Assembly: GCA_024958655.1 (NCBI GenBank)
Contig: JANWUR010000004.1
Location: forward strand, 62,001 to 126,000
DNA: 64,000 bases
Reading direction: 5' to 3'
Origin: Cyanobium sp. FGCU6
GTDB lineage: Bacteria; Cyanobacteriota; Cyanobacteriia; PCC-6307; Cyanobiaceae
Shown here piece after piece: positions 8,737-17,561 of the stretch. Made by a program: the position numbers and the translations under genes. The first letter of the stretch is position 1; the number at the start of each line of letters is the position of its first letter. Below the pieces are notes generated by a model. That model made no database searches. It had not been told where the DNA came from and saw nothing but the letters and a program-made list of their open reading frames with translations.

Positions 8737-10038
8737 GTGCTCGGACGGATGCGGTTCCTCGCCCTGGCCACCCTGCTGGCCCTGATGGCCTTCTTCGCGG
8801 CCGGCGAATTCGCCCTGATCCGCCTGCGTCCCAGCCGCGTGCAGGAGCTGCAGGAGAACGACGAGCCCGGCGCCCGCTCCGTGGGACGCCTGCAGCAGCG
8901 GCTGCGGCGGGTGCTGGTCGCCACCCAGCTCGGTGCGGTGCTGGCCCTGCTGGCGATCGGCTGGATCGGCCGGGGCCTGGCCCATCAGGTGGTGACGACC
9001 CTCCCGGGGGACGGGGAGGGATGGCTGCCGATGGCGCTCGTGGATGGCCTGGTGTTTCTGGCTCTGGTGCTCCTGGCCACCCTGATCGGCGGTCTGCTGC
9101 CCAAGGCCTGGGTTCTGCATCGCCCCGAAGCCTCTGCCCTGCAGCTGGCCCCGCTGCTGGAATCCCTCACCCGCACCCTGGCGCCGCTGCTGCTGGTGAT
9201 CGAGAGCTTCACCGGCGTGGTGCTGCGGCTGCTGGGCCTGCCCCGGAACTGGGACGAGCTGGTGCCGGTGCTTTCGGCCGGCGAGCTCGAGACGCTGATC
9301 GAGAGCGGCGGCGTCACCGGCCTGATGCCCGATGAGCGCAGCATCCTCGAAGGAGTGTTCTCGCTGCGCGACACCCTGGTGCGCGAGGTGATGGTGCCCC
9401 GCTCCGGCATGGTCACCCTGCCGATCGAGGTGACCTTCGGCCGGATGATGGAGGAGGTGCATGCCAGCCAGCATGCCCGCTTCCCGGTGATCGGCGCCTC
9501 CCTCGACGACGTGCGGGGCATGCTCGATCTGCGCCGCCTGGCCGAGCCGATCGCCCGGGGACTGCTGGCGCCGGACACCCCACTGGCGCCCTATGTCGTG
9601 CCGGTGGCCCGGGTGCAGGAGAGCACCTCCCTGGCCGATCTGCTGCCCCTGATCCGCAGTGGCCAGCCCCTGCTGGTCGTGGTCGATGAGCACGGCGGCA
9701 CCGAGGGTCTGGTGACCGTGGCCGACCTCACCAACGAGATCGTGGGTGAGGAGGAGGATCCGCTTGAAACCGCCGGTGAACTGCTGCCGCTGGTGGAGGG
9801 CGGCTGGTCGGCCGCGGGCGATCTGGAGATCTTCGAGCTCAACCGCCGTCTGGGTCTGCGCTTGCCGGAGGCGGAGGGCCATCACACCCTGGCGGGTTTC
9901 CTGCTGGAGCGGCTCCAGCACATCCCGGCCCCCGGCGAAGGCCTGCGCTGGAAGCAGATCCGCTTCAGCGTGCTGGTGATGGATGGCCCCCGCATCGAAC
10001 GGGTGCGCATCGTTCCCCTCTCCGACGAGGGGGCCTGA
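8737..10038 (+). CDS. CorC/HlyC-type CNNM (DUF21) plus CBS-domain membrane protein
   Basis: This family is linked to magnesium or cobalt efflux, although members are often just called hemolysins. Residues about 1-180 form the DUF21/CNNM membrane part, starting with a hydrophobic helix then GEFALIRLRPSRVQEL and later hydrophobic segments around LVDGLVFLALVLLATLIGGL. Residues about 205-335 form the paired CBS domain (REVMVPRSGMVTL, VVDEHGGTEGLVTVADLTNE). The C-terminal 80 residues form the CorC_HlyC domain (GHHTLAGFLLERLQHIP). The start is the GTG at 8737, or the ATG at 8749. A GTCTG-N7-CAGAC inverted repeat and a possible -10 box TATCCT (8723-8728) lie in the preceding 120-base gap. Confidence 0.88.
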   Translation: MLGRMRFLALATLLALMAFFAAGEFALIRLRPSRVQELQENDEPGARSVGRLQQRLRRVLVATQLGAVLALLAIGWIGRGLAHQVVTTLPGDGEGWLPMALVDGLVFLALVLLATLIGGLLPKAWVLHRPEASALQLAPLLESLTRTLAPLLLVIESFTGVVLRLLGLPRNWDELVPVLSAGELETLIESGGVTGLMPDERSILEGVFSLRDTLVREVMVPRSGMVTLPIEVTFGRMMEEVHASQHARFPVIGASLDDVRGMLDLRRLAEPIARGLLAPDTPLAPYVVPVARVQESTSLADLLPLIRSGQPLLVVVDEHGGTEGLVTVADLTNEIVGEEEDPLETAGELLPLVEGGWSAAGDLEIFELNRRLGLRLPEAEGHHTLAGFLLERLQHIPAPGEGLRWKQIRFSVLVMDGPRIERVRIVPLSDEGA

Positions 10039-10073
10039 TCGTCGATAATTGCCGGAACTGCGATGCCGTTGCC

Positions 10074-11066
10074 ATGAACCCTGTGCGCGTGGGGGTCATC
10101 GGCATCGGCAACATGGGTTGGCATCATGCCCGCGTACTCAGCCTCCTCCGCGATGCGGAGCTGGTGGGGGTCGCCGATCCCAATGAAACCCGGGGCCGGC
10201 TGGCGGTGGAGCAGTTCAACTGCCGCTGGTTCCCCGATTACCGTGAGCTGCTGGCCTCGGTGGAGGCGGTGTGCATCGCCGTTCCCACCCTGCTGCACCA
10301 CCGGGTGGGGATGGCCTGCCTCGAGGCCGGCATCCACGTGCTGATCGAGAAGCCGATCGCCGCCACCCAGGAGGAGGCTGCCGAACTGATCCGGGCGGCC
10401 GAAGCCACCGGGGTGCTGCTGCAGGTGGGCCACATCGAGCGCTTCAACCCCGCCTTCCGCGAACTGCTGAAGGTGGTGGCCGGCGAGGAGATCGTGGTGC
10501 TGGAGGCGCGCCGCCACAGTCCCAATGCCGATCGTGCCAACGATGTGTCGGTGGTGCTGGATCTGATGATCCACGACATCGACCTGGTGCTGGAACTGGC
10601 TGCCGCTCCAGTGGTGCGCCTGGCCGCGGCCGGTGGCCGTAGCGCCGAAGGCCCGATCGATTACGTGAACGCCACGCTCGCCTTCGCCAACGGGGTGGTG
10701 GCCAGCCTCACGGCCAGCAAGATGGCCCACCGCAAGATCCGCAGCCTGGATGCCCACTGCCGCAGCAGCATGATGGAAACCGATTTCCTCAACCGCAATC
10801 TGCGCATTCACCGCCGCTCCCATGGCTCGGTGAGCGCCGATCACGGCGAACTGGTGTATCGCAACGACGGCTTCATCGAAGAGGTGAGCACCACCTCGAT
10901 CGAGCCGCTCTATGCCGAGCTGGAGCATTTCCTCCAGTGCGTCCGCGGCGAGGAAACCCCGGCCGTCGATGGCCTTCAGGCCTCCCGCGCCCTGCTGCTG
11001 GCCGATCTGATCGAACAGTGCGTCGAGCAGCCCAACCTCTGCATGACGCTGGAAGCGCCGATCTGA
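10074..11066 (+). CDS. Gfo/Idh/MocA family NAD(P)-dependent sugar oxidoreductase
   Basis: The 330-residue protein has an N-terminal Rossmann fold (VGVIGIGNMGWHHARVL), the family motif IEKPIA at about residues 92-97 with the conserved Lys, and HIERFNPAFREL. The substrate-binding domain then includes DLMIHDIDLVLEL, where His and Asp fit the catalytic positions. The exact sugar or polyol substrate cannot be told. It follows the CorC-like gene by 35 bases in the same direction and is convergent with the large GH15-like gene, so it may be co-transcribed with the former. Confidence 0.88.
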   Translation: MNPVRVGVIGIGNMGWHHARVLSLLRDAELVGVADPNETRGRLAVEQFNCRWFPDYRELLASVEAVCIAVPTLLHHRVGMACLEAGIHVLIEKPIAATQEEAAELIRAAEATGVLLQVGHIERFNPAFRELLKVVAGEEIVVLEARRHSPNADRANDVSVVLDLMIHDIDLVLELAAAPVVRLAAAGGRSAEGPIDYVNATLAFANGVVASLTASKMAHRKIRSLDAHCRSSMMETDFLNRNLRIHRRSHGSVSADHGELVYRNDGFIEEVSTTSIEPLYAELEHFLQCVRGEETPAVDGLQASRALLLADLIEQCVEQPNLCMTLEAPI

Positions 11067-11088
11067 GCAGGCCCCGCCACCGGGAGCG

Positions 11089-14000
11089 TCACCGCGACAG
11101 CGGAACGAGCCCGCGGCTCATGGGCTCACTGTCGCTCAGCTGCTGCAGGGCCTTCAGCTGCCAGCGCCGGCACTCGGCCGGAGACGAACGGTAGAAGAGG
11201 TCCCAGGCTTCCGATTTGTGCAGCGCATACTCCGCCTCCGCCACCTGCGGATGGCGCTCCTGCCAGCCCACGCGCACGGCGTGGCCGATCACCACATCGA
11301 GGGCCAGGTCGTCGTCGAAGCGCACCTCGGGGTTGGCGGCCACGAAGGCCATCAGGGTGAGCAGGGTCTCGGTGCAGAGCTGCCGGTACTCCGGCGCTTC
11401 GATCTTGCCGAGCAGGTGCTCCACCAGCGAGGCGAAATTGCGCTCGCCCGGGGTCTTCTCGCTCAGCAGGGGGGCACTCTCCAGCCGGTTGCGCCGCTCC
11501 AGCTTGTCGCCGATCACGATGCCGCGGCAGTGGTGGAGCAGATCCCAGATGCCGGGATAGAAGTCGCGCGGCACCCGGCCCAGGGCCCCCAGCCGCATCC
11601 GGTGCTGCAGCCAGCCACCGGATCGGGGCAGCTCCCCGAGGGGGTCGGGAACCTCCCAGCGCACGCGGCCGCGCAGATGCAGCTGTTCCTTGCGCTGGAG
11701 CGAGGCCCGCGCATGCTCCACATCGGCCAGCACGGCCCGCAAGCGGCGCCGGATGCGGTGGGGCGGCTCGGCGCACAGGGCCTCGAAGGCGTCGCTGGGA
11801 CTGAGGTTCGACTCGGCGGCCAGCTCACCGGTGAGCAGCAGCAGCAGCTGGCCGAGCTGGAGGGTGAGGCTGCCGCTCAGCAGGTTGGGCTCGAGGCGTG
11901 CCAGGCCGTCGAGGGCCAGCAGCAGCTCCTGTTGCAGCATCCACTCCCGTCCGTCCTCGCCGCCGAAACGGCGGATCATCGCGGCGATCGTGCGACTGCC
12001 CTGGGGTTGGCTGATCAGCGAGTCGCCCGTGTAGTTCCGGCCCACCACCACCTGCTTCTGGCGCACCAGCAGGTCGGTGAGGGCATCCTCCAGCTGGGGG
12101 TGGACCAGCCCCATGGCCCCGGCGGCCCGCCGCACCACGTTCCAGTCGGCCTCCACCAGGCCCCGCCGGTACACTTCCTGCAGCAGCACCATCAGCCGCA
12201 CGGGCGCGCCGCCCATCGGCCCCTGCAGCCTGGCATTGGGTCCGAGCCGGCGGCCCAGCAGCTCCAGCACCTCCGCCTGTTCCTCCAGGGAGCTGCTGCG
12301 CCAGAGCCGCTCCGCCAGGTCGGCCACGGAGATGTCCTCCAGTTCCTGCTCCTGCCGGGCGGTGAGCGGCTGCTGGCTGGTGCTCGGCGGCAGCAGGGTC
12401 TGGCGCACCGGCCACAACTGGCAGGCGGCGACAGCCTGGGGCGGCAGTTCCACCAGTCCCGCCTGGCTCACCAGGTCGGCCAGCGGTGCCAGCTGCACCG
12501 GCACCCCTTCCAGGGATCCGGAGCGCAACTGGCGGCCGAGCCGGAGGAAGGATTCCGGGTCGCGGCGGTACGCACCCTCCGCGATCGGGACCACCAGCAA
12601 CGGCGAGCTGGGCCCGCGCCAGTGGCGCTGCAGCAGCCTCAGCTCGGCGGCCACGGCATCCACCAGCGTTCCGGGGTCGTCCGCCAGGTAGAAGGTGTCC
12701 TCCTCCAGGGCCGCGGGGAAAAAGGCGATCAGCTCGTCGCCATGACGGTAGAGCCAGGCGGTGGCCATCGTCTCCATCCGCACCGGAGGATGGCCGGAGA
12801 GGCCGAGGCGGGGGTTGGCACCCACCGTGGCCAGCCGCCTGCCCAGTTCCCGGGAGCTCGCCACCCGGGGCCGGTCGCTGGCGGTGGCTTCGTCGCCTGT
12901 CCCACGGATCAGGTCCGACGGCAGGTCGGCCGCCTCCAGGTCTGCGGCGATCCAGGCACTGGCCGGGGCCAGGGCCACCAGCACCTCACGGGCCCCGGGG
13001 GCCACCGGTCGCCGCCGGCCGCTGGGATCGAGATCCTCCGGCCGGATCAGGCCGTGCAACAGCAGATCGGTGAGCCAGGTGAGGCTCTGGGTCCAGAGCA
13101 GGGGCACGTTCTCGTTCGCCACCCGCACCTGGCTGCCGGGGTTGCGGCGCTCGGCGGCGATCGCCTCCTCAGGCACCCGATAGAGCTCGGGCAGCAGAGC
13201 CACGCCCTCCACCTCCACACTCACCTCCGCCAGCCGCTGCCGCCATTGCCGGGCTTCCGTCCAGCGCTCCTCACAGCAGGCCGTGATCGCCTCGTAGGCC
13301 AGGAACAGCGGCCACTCGCACTCGATGTGCTCGAACTCCGCCAGCTCCTCCCGTTCGTAGTGAAGACGGCTCACGTCCTCCACCACCGTCTGGTGGCCGT
13401 CGCGGCGGAAGCGCTTGTAGCCGTAGGCCCCGCCCAGCTCCCGGCGGATCTTGGCGTGGGTGCGGGCCACCAGGTCGCGATCCTCCACCGCCCAGGCTGG
13501 ATAGCCGATCACCGACAGGCAGGCGCTGTCGACCTCCTTGCTGGCCGATTCGCGGGGCAGCAGATCGCGCAGGGCGCGCCGCAGGCGCACGATCGCGTCG
13601 TGGGGGATCACCAGAGCGGCGCTGCCGTCGCCGTGGGGGCCGTACAGATCGAGCCCCTCCAGGGCTTCCAGGGCCGCCTTGACCATGCCGATGGAGCTGG
13701 CGTTGCGCTCCGGCAGCCCGTGGTTGCCCTTGTCGCCCCGCTCCCAGATGCCGTAGTCGGCCACCCGATAGGCCCGGGCCACGTAGTACACCAGGTTCTG
13801 GATGAAGTCCCGCTCGTGGGCGGTCTGCACCACCACCAGCCCGGAGCGGGTGAGCTGGGCGAGCTGGAGCAGGAACAGGGCCGTGGCGTCGAGCTGCAGG
13901 TGCCCCCAGCCGTCATCGGGCACCACCGGCTCACCCGTGCCGGTGTCGAACTTGGCGTGGATCGCATCGAGGCGATCGAGGCTGGTCTTGAACCGTTCCA

Positions 14001-14439
14001 CCTTGCCCGCCTGCCGGAGCATGGCGTTGAGCAGGCCACGCATCAGCTGCAGCACCTGCTGCTCCCGCTCGAAGGCCAGCCGTCCGGCCCCCCCCAGGCG
14101 CCGGTGGGCCAGGGCCAGCCCCCAGACGCACTGGATCGAATACACGCAGTCGCGCACCCAGGCATCGCCGTAGTTGCCGTGCACCGTGTGGGCGGTGCTG
14201 GCAGGCAGCAGCCCGGTGATCGGATGCTGGCGCCGCAGCACCACCCGCTCGATCTGGCGGTCCAGCTCCCCCAGCACTTCCAGGGCCCGCCCTGGCGTCA
14301 GGGAGTCAGCGGCCACGGGGTCAGGCTGAGCTTCGCTGCCGGCGGCCGTGATCTCGGGGGTCGGATCGGAACGGTCGATGACGCGAAGCTCGGGGGTGCG
14401 GGGGGAGGCGCTGGCCGAGGGGCCGGCGGGTGCCTTCAT
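11089..14439 (-). CDS. Large GH15/phosphorylase-kinase alpha-subunit-like protein
   Basis: The protein of about 1116 residues has an N-terminal (alpha/alpha) glucoamylase-like half. That half includes TGLLPASTAHTVHGNYGDAW followed by VRDCVYSIQCVWGLAL, then DDGWGHLQLDATALFLLQLA, GIWERGDKGNHGLPERNASS and HIECEWPLFLAYEAI. These match the GH15 fold of eukaryotic phosphorylase kinase alpha/beta subunits and bacterial relatives. The C-terminal half is helical and rich in Leu, also as in phosphorylase kinase. No kinase domain is present. A role in glycogen or other glucan turnover is an inference. The ATG at 14439 (MKAPAGPSAS) is preferred, since the first 60 residues are low-complexity. It is divergent from the glycosyltransferase at 14511. 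Confidence 0.8.
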   Translation of the reverse strand: MKAPAGPSASASPRTPELRVIDRSDPTPEITAAGSEAQPDPVAADSLTPGRALEVLGELDRQIERVVLRRQHPITGLLPASTAHTVHGNYGDAWVRDCVYSIQCVWGLALAHRRLGGAGRLAFEREQQVLQLMRGLLNAMLRQAGKVERFKTSLDRLDAIHAKFDTGTGEPVVPDDGWGHLQLDATALFLLQLAQLTRSGLVVVQTAHERDFIQNLVYYVARAYRVADYGIWERGDKGNHGLPERNASSIGMVKAALEALEGLDLYGPHGDGSAALVIPHDAIVRLRRALRDLLPRESASKEVDSACLSVIGYPAWAVEDRDLVARTHAKIRRELGGAYGYKRFRRDGHQTVVEDVSRLHYEREELAEFEHIECEWPLFLAYEAITACCEERWTEARQWRQRLAEVSVEVEGVALLPELYRVPEEAIAAERRNPGSQVRVANENVPLLWTQSLTWLTDLLLHGLIRPEDLDPSGRRRPVAPGAREVLVALAPASAWIAADLEAADLPSDLIRGTGDEATASDRPRVASSRELGRRLATVGANPRLGLSGHPPVRMETMATAWLYRHGDELIAFFPAALEEDTFYLADDPGTLVDAVAAELRLLQRHWRGPSSPLLVVPIAEGAYRRDPESFLRLGRQLRSGSLEGVPVQLAPLADLVSQAGLVELPPQAVAACQLWPVRQTLLPPSTSQQPLTARQEQELEDISVADLAERLWRSSSLEEQAEVLELLGRRLGPNARLQGPMGGAPVRLMVLLQEVYRRGLVEADWNVVRRAAGAMGLVHPQLEDALTDLLVRQKQVVVGRNYTGDSLISQPQGSRTIAAMIRRFGGEDGREWMLQQELLLALDGLARLEPNLLSGSLTLQLGQLLLLLTGELAAESNLSPSDAFEALCAEPPHRIRRRLRAVLADVEHARASLQRKEQLHLRGRVRWEVPDPLGELPRSGGWLQHRMRLGALGRVPRDFYPGIWDLLHHCRGIVIGDKLERRNRLESAPLLSEKTPGERNFASLVEHLLGKIEAPEYRQLCTETLLTLMAFVAANPEVRFDDDLALDVVIGHAVRVGWQERHPQVAEAEYALHKSEAWDLFYRSSPAECRRWQLKALQQLSDSEPMSRGLVPLSR

Positions 14440-14510
14440 GGTGCCTGCCTCATGACGCAAGGACGGCCGGGAGCCGAGCCATAGATTCTCCCCCGAGGCC
14501 CTGCCCCCCC

Positions 14511-15236
14511 ATGGAATCAACCGTCACCCCATCCGCTCGTCCGCGCGTGTTAGGCGTGGGCGTCGATGTCGGGGACGTGCGGGCCGGGGCCCTGGCCCTG
14601 CACCGGCGGGGGGGCGGACAGATCGTCACGCTGAACGCCGAGATGACCATGGCCGCCCGTGCCGATCGGCGGCTGGGCCAGGCGATCGAGGCCGCCGAGC
14701 TTGTGATTCCCGATGGGGCCGGTGTGGTCTGGGCCCTGGGCCGTCAGGGCCTGCGGGTCAGGCGTTCTCCGGGGATCGAAACGGCCCGCTGGCTCCTCGG
14801 CCATGCCGCCGCCGAGGGCTGGTCGGTGGCCCTGCTCGGGGCTTCGCCGGAGGTGATGGAGCAGCTGCGGCTGCGGCTGCGGCAGGAGCTGCCGGCGCTG
14901 AACCTGGTGTTCAGTGTCCACGGCTATCAGCAGCCGGCTGACTGGCCGCAGCTGGAGAACGACTTGCTGGCCCTGGATCCGGATCTGGTGCTGGTGGCCC
15001 TGGGAGTGCCGCGGCAGGAGCTGTGGATCCACGCTCTCGCCGGTCGCCGCCATGGGATCTGGATGGGCGTGGGCGGCAGCTTCGACGTATGGGCCGGCAT
15101 CAAAAAAAGGGCGCCGGGGTGGATGTGCGCCCTGCAGATCGAGTGGCTGTACCGGCTGATCAAGGAGCCCACCCGCTGGCGGCGGATGCTGGCCCTGCCG
15201 GATTTCTTCTGGGCGGTGCTCCAGGAACGGCGCTGA
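14511..15236 (+). CDS. WecG/TagA/CpsF family glycosyltransferase
   Basis: Enzymes of this family add N-acetylmannosamine or similar sugars to lipid-linked precursors of surface polysaccharides. The 241-residue protein shows the family order: TLNAEMTMAARAD near residue 45, ELVIPDGAGVVWA with the conserved Asp, GIETARWLL, VALLGASPEV, and LVLVALGVPRQELWI. It ends with GVGGSFDVWAGIKKRAPGW and EWLYRLIKEPTRWRRML. The family is soluble but membrane-associated through its C-terminus. Its natural partner could be the polyprenyl-phosphate sugar-1-phosphate transferase at 29413, although the two genes are not adjacent. Confidence 0.92.
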   Translation: MESTVTPSARPRVLGVGVDVGDVRAGALALHRRGGGQIVTLNAEMTMAARADRRLGQAIEAAELVIPDGAGVVWALGRQGLRVRRSPGIETARWLLGHAAAEGWSVALLGASPEVMEQLRLRLRQELPALNLVFSVHGYQQPADWPQLENDLLALDPDLVLVALGVPRQELWIHALAGRRHGIWMGVGGSFDVWAGIKKRAPGWMCALQIEWLYRLIKEPTRWRRMLALPDFFWAVLQERR

Positions 15237-15264
15237 CCTCAGGCCGGGAAGCGATTCAAGCGAT

Positions 15265-15429
15265 TCAGCGGAAGCCCACCGAGGCCTGCCATACAAAGGC
15301 CAGCAGCAGGAAGAACAGGGGGATGATCGGCAGGATGTCCACCAGGGGTCCGAAGGCCTGGTAGGCCTCGGGCAGCTGGGCCAGAGGGGCGGCGTGGGCC
15401 ATGGAACCGGCCAGCAGGGAGAGAGCCAT
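15265..15429 (-). CDS. psbK: Photosystem II reaction-centre protein PsbK precursor
   Basis: The 54-residue product ends with the well-known PsbK sequence [20 protein letters not shown] followed by [16 protein letters not shown]. The mature single-helix protein begins near the LPEAY segment. The preceding stretch from MALSLLAGS is the presequence removed during maturation. PsbK sits at the edge of the PSII core near CP43. The gene lies 56 bases downstream of tgt on the same strand, an arrangement I recall from other picocyanobacteria, so the two are probably co-transcribed. Confidence 0.97.
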   Translation of the reverse strand: MALSLLAGSMAHAAPLAQLPEAYQAFGPLVDILPIIPLFFLLLAFVWQASVGFR

Positions 15430-15485
15430 GGTGGAGCGATCGGGAAGGGCGGGGCCGTGACTCGGACCTCCGCAGTGCCTGGAAA

Positions 15486-16691
15486 CTACCACGTGTGTGC
15501 GGCCGGGGAGTCTGGCTCCCAGGGAGCGAAATCCTCTGAAAAACTGCCTTCGCCGATCGCCTGCGCCATCGCGGTGGTGAAGCGCAGCAGGGTGGTGAGG
15601 TTGTGGAGGCTCAGCAGGGTGCGCCCGAGCATCTCGCCGCTGCGGATCAGGTGATGGAGGTAGGCCCGGCTGTGCAGCCGGCAGGCCAGACAGGGGCAGC
15701 TGCCATCGAGGGGCGTGTGGTCGTGGCGGAAGCGGGCGTTCCTGAGGTTCCAGCGCTCCCCGCCCACCAGGGCGGTGCCGTGGCGGCCGAGCCGGGTGGG
15801 CAGGACGCAGTCGAACAGATCAAAGCCCTCCGCCACCGCGATCGCCATCTCGCGCAGGCTGCCCACGCCCATCAGATAGTGGGGTCTGACCTCCGGCAGC
15901 AGCGGGCCCACCTGCCGCACCACGGCGTGCATGGCCTCGGCCGGCTCCCCCACGCTCACCCCGCCCACGGCGATGCCCGGCAGATCGAAGCCGGCCACCA
16001 CCCGGGCCGACTCGGCCCGCAGCGCCGGGAAGCAGCCGCCCTGCACGATGCCGAACAGGGCCTGGCCGGGCTGCCGATGCACCGCCGCGCAGCGCTCCAG
16101 CCAGGCGTGGGTGCGCCGGCAGGCGGCGGCCACCTCAGCTTCACTGGCCGGATACGGGGGGCACTGGTCGAAGGCCATGGCCACGTCGGCGCCCAGGGCC
16201 ATCTGAATCGCCATGGAGCGCTCGGGGGTGAGCTGGATCCGGGCGCCGTCGCGGGGGGAGCGGAACACGACGCCGTCGTCGTCGATGCGATTGATGGCGC
16301 CCAGGCTGAACACCTGGAACCCCCCGGAATCGGTGAGCAGCGGCCCCTCCCAGCCCATGAAGCGATGCAACCCGCCGGCCTCCGCCACCACCGCCTCGCC
16401 GGGCTGGAGGTGAAGGTGATAGGTGTTGGCGAGCACCATCTCGGCCCCGGTCTGCGCCAGCTGGGGGATGGCCACGCCCTTCACCGTGGCGGCGGTTCCC
16501 ACCGGCATGAACCTGGGGGTGTGCACCGGCCCGTGAGGGGTGTTCAGGCAGCCGCAGCGGGCCCGGCTGCGGGGGCAGCGCGCCGTGATCGTGAAGGCGA
16601 AACTGGAACCGGAACTGATGGGGGAGCACCGTCGCTCTGCCGACGGTACGCCGCACGCCGCACGCCGCGCACCGCACGTCGCTCGGCCCAC
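15486..16691 (-). CDS. tgt: Queuine/preQ1 tRNA-guanine transglycosylase
   Basis: TGT exchanges the wobble guanine of GUN anticodons for a queuosine precursor. The catalytic and binding motifs are intact: [59 protein letters not shown] and the zinc site [16 protein letters not shown]. Homology begins at [20 protein letters not shown], but no ATG, GTG or TTG lies just before it in this frame. The nearest in-frame start I find is the GTG at 16691, which adds an unusual basic leader encoded partly by a heptanucleotide repeat. An ATG at 16696 is out of frame. psbK follows downstream. Confidence 0.93.
   Translation of the reverse strand: MGRATCGARRAACGVPSAERRCSPISSGSSFAFTITARCPRSRARCGCLNTPHGPVHTPRFMPVGTAATVKGVAIPQLAQTGAEMVLANTYHLHLQPGEAVVAEAGGLHRFMGWEGPLLTDSGGFQVFSLGAINRIDDDGVVFRSPRDGARIQLTPERSMAIQMALGADVAMAFDQCPPYPASEAEVAAACRRTHAWLERCAAVHRQPGQALFGIVQGGCFPALRAESARVVAGFDLPGIAVGGVSVGEPAEAMHAVVRQVGPLLPEVRPHYLMGVGSLREMAIAVAEGFDLFDCVLPTRLGRHGTALVGGERWNLRNARFRHDHTPLDGSCPCLACRLHSRAYLHHLIRSGEMLGRTLLSLHNLTTLLRFTTAMAQAIGEGSFSEDFAPWEPDSPAAHTW
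16650..16677. repeat. Heptanucleotide tandem repeat in the tgt leader
   Basis: Four consecutive 7-base units read GCCGCAC, GCCGCAC, GCCGCGC, ACCGCAC on the plus strand; the first two are identical and the others differ by one base. The tract lies between the possible start codons of tgt (16691, 16696) and the first conserved tgt codons. Seven is not a multiple of three, so a change in copy number would shift the frame. Confidence 0.85.
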
Positions 16692-16748
16692 CCCATCGCT
16701 CCCGATCGACGCTCCCCTCCCTCGTTCCCGCCCGATGCCAGCGCCGCG

Positions 16749-17561
16749 ATGATCCGACCGAGCGCCCCGCCGTGGCTGCGGGATCTGGCTGGGGCCTGGA
16801 TCTTCTACTCCGTGCTGCCCGCCTGGCCGCGGCCGCGGCCCCGCTTCACGCGGATCGCCCGCTTCGCCCCCTGGATCGGACTGGTGCTGGCCCTGCCCCA
16901 GGCCCTGCTGTGGGCGCTGCTGCAGGGGCGTGTGCCCCAGCTGGCGCAGGTGGCGCTGGTGCTCGCCGCCGGCCTTCTCCTCAGCGGCGGGCTGCACATG
17001 GATGGGGCCATGGACACGGCCGATGGGCTGGCGGCGGGCGAGCAGCGCCGCCTGGAGGCCATGGCCGACAGCCGCGTGGGGGCGATGGGGGCCCAGACCC
17101 TGGCGGTGCTGCTGCTGCTGCGGGCCGCCGGGCTGGCCGCCCTGGGCCCGATGGCTCCACCGCTGTTGATCTGGGCGGCTGTCTGGGCCCGGATAGCGCC
17201 CCTGCCGGCCATGGGCCTCTTCCCCTACCTCCGACCACAGGGCACCGCCGCCTTCCACCGGCGTCACTGGAGTGGGCTGGCCCGGGAGCTGCGGCCCAGC
17301 GTCCTGCTCCTGCTCGCCCTGGCGGCGGCCACCCTCGCCGGGCCGGGGCCGATGGGCCCGTGGCTGCTGCTGGCCGCCAGCGCCGGCGTCGTGCCGGCGC
17401 TGGCGGTGCCCGTGTGGCTCGGCCGCCGGCTCGGCGGTCACAGCGGCGACAGCTACGGCGCCTGCGTGGAGTGGACCGACGCCGCTGCCCTGCTGATCGG
17501 GGCCGTCGTCATGGGGGTGGGGGGAGCGTGGCTGGCGGTTCCGGTCGTGCCGGCAGGCTGA
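16749..17561 (+). CDS. cobS: Adenosylcobinamide-GDP ribazoletransferase (cobalamin synthase)
   Basis: CobS joins adenosylcobinamide-GDP and alpha-ribazole in the last steps of cobalamin assembly, in the membrane. The 270-residue hydrophobic protein carries the family motif [19 protein letters not shown] with its Asp-rich metal site near residues 80-98. It then has [15 protein letters not shown] and ends with [18 protein letters not shown]. At least six hydrophobic segments are visible. Its 3' end overlaps the convergent histidine kinase gene by about 53 bases. It is divergent from tgt, and no cobalamin riboswitch is recognisable in the 57-base gap. Confidence 0.95.
   Translation: MIRPSAPPWLRDLAGAWIFYSVLPAWPRPRPRFTRIARFAPWIGLVLALPQALLWALLQGRVPQLAQVALVLAAGLLLSGGLHMDGAMDTADGLAAGEQRRLEAMADSRVGAMGAQTLAVLLLLRAAGLAALGPMAPPLLIWAAVWARIAPLPAMGLFPYLRPQGTAAFHRRHWSGLARELRPSVLLLLALAAATLAGPGPMGPWLLLAASAGVVPALAVPVWLGRRLGGHSGDSYGACVEWTDAAALLIGAVVMGVGGAWLAVPVVPAG

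Noticed and set aside
11218-14484. Open frame of more than 1000 codons on the plus strand, opposite the GH15-like gene
   Set aside because: Its translation is rich in Gln, His, Gly and Pro without any domain pattern, as expected from the antisense of GC-rich coding DNA.
16692-16748. Possible cobalamin riboswitch before cobS
   Set aside because: The gap is only 57 bases and no B12-box-like sequence is visible.
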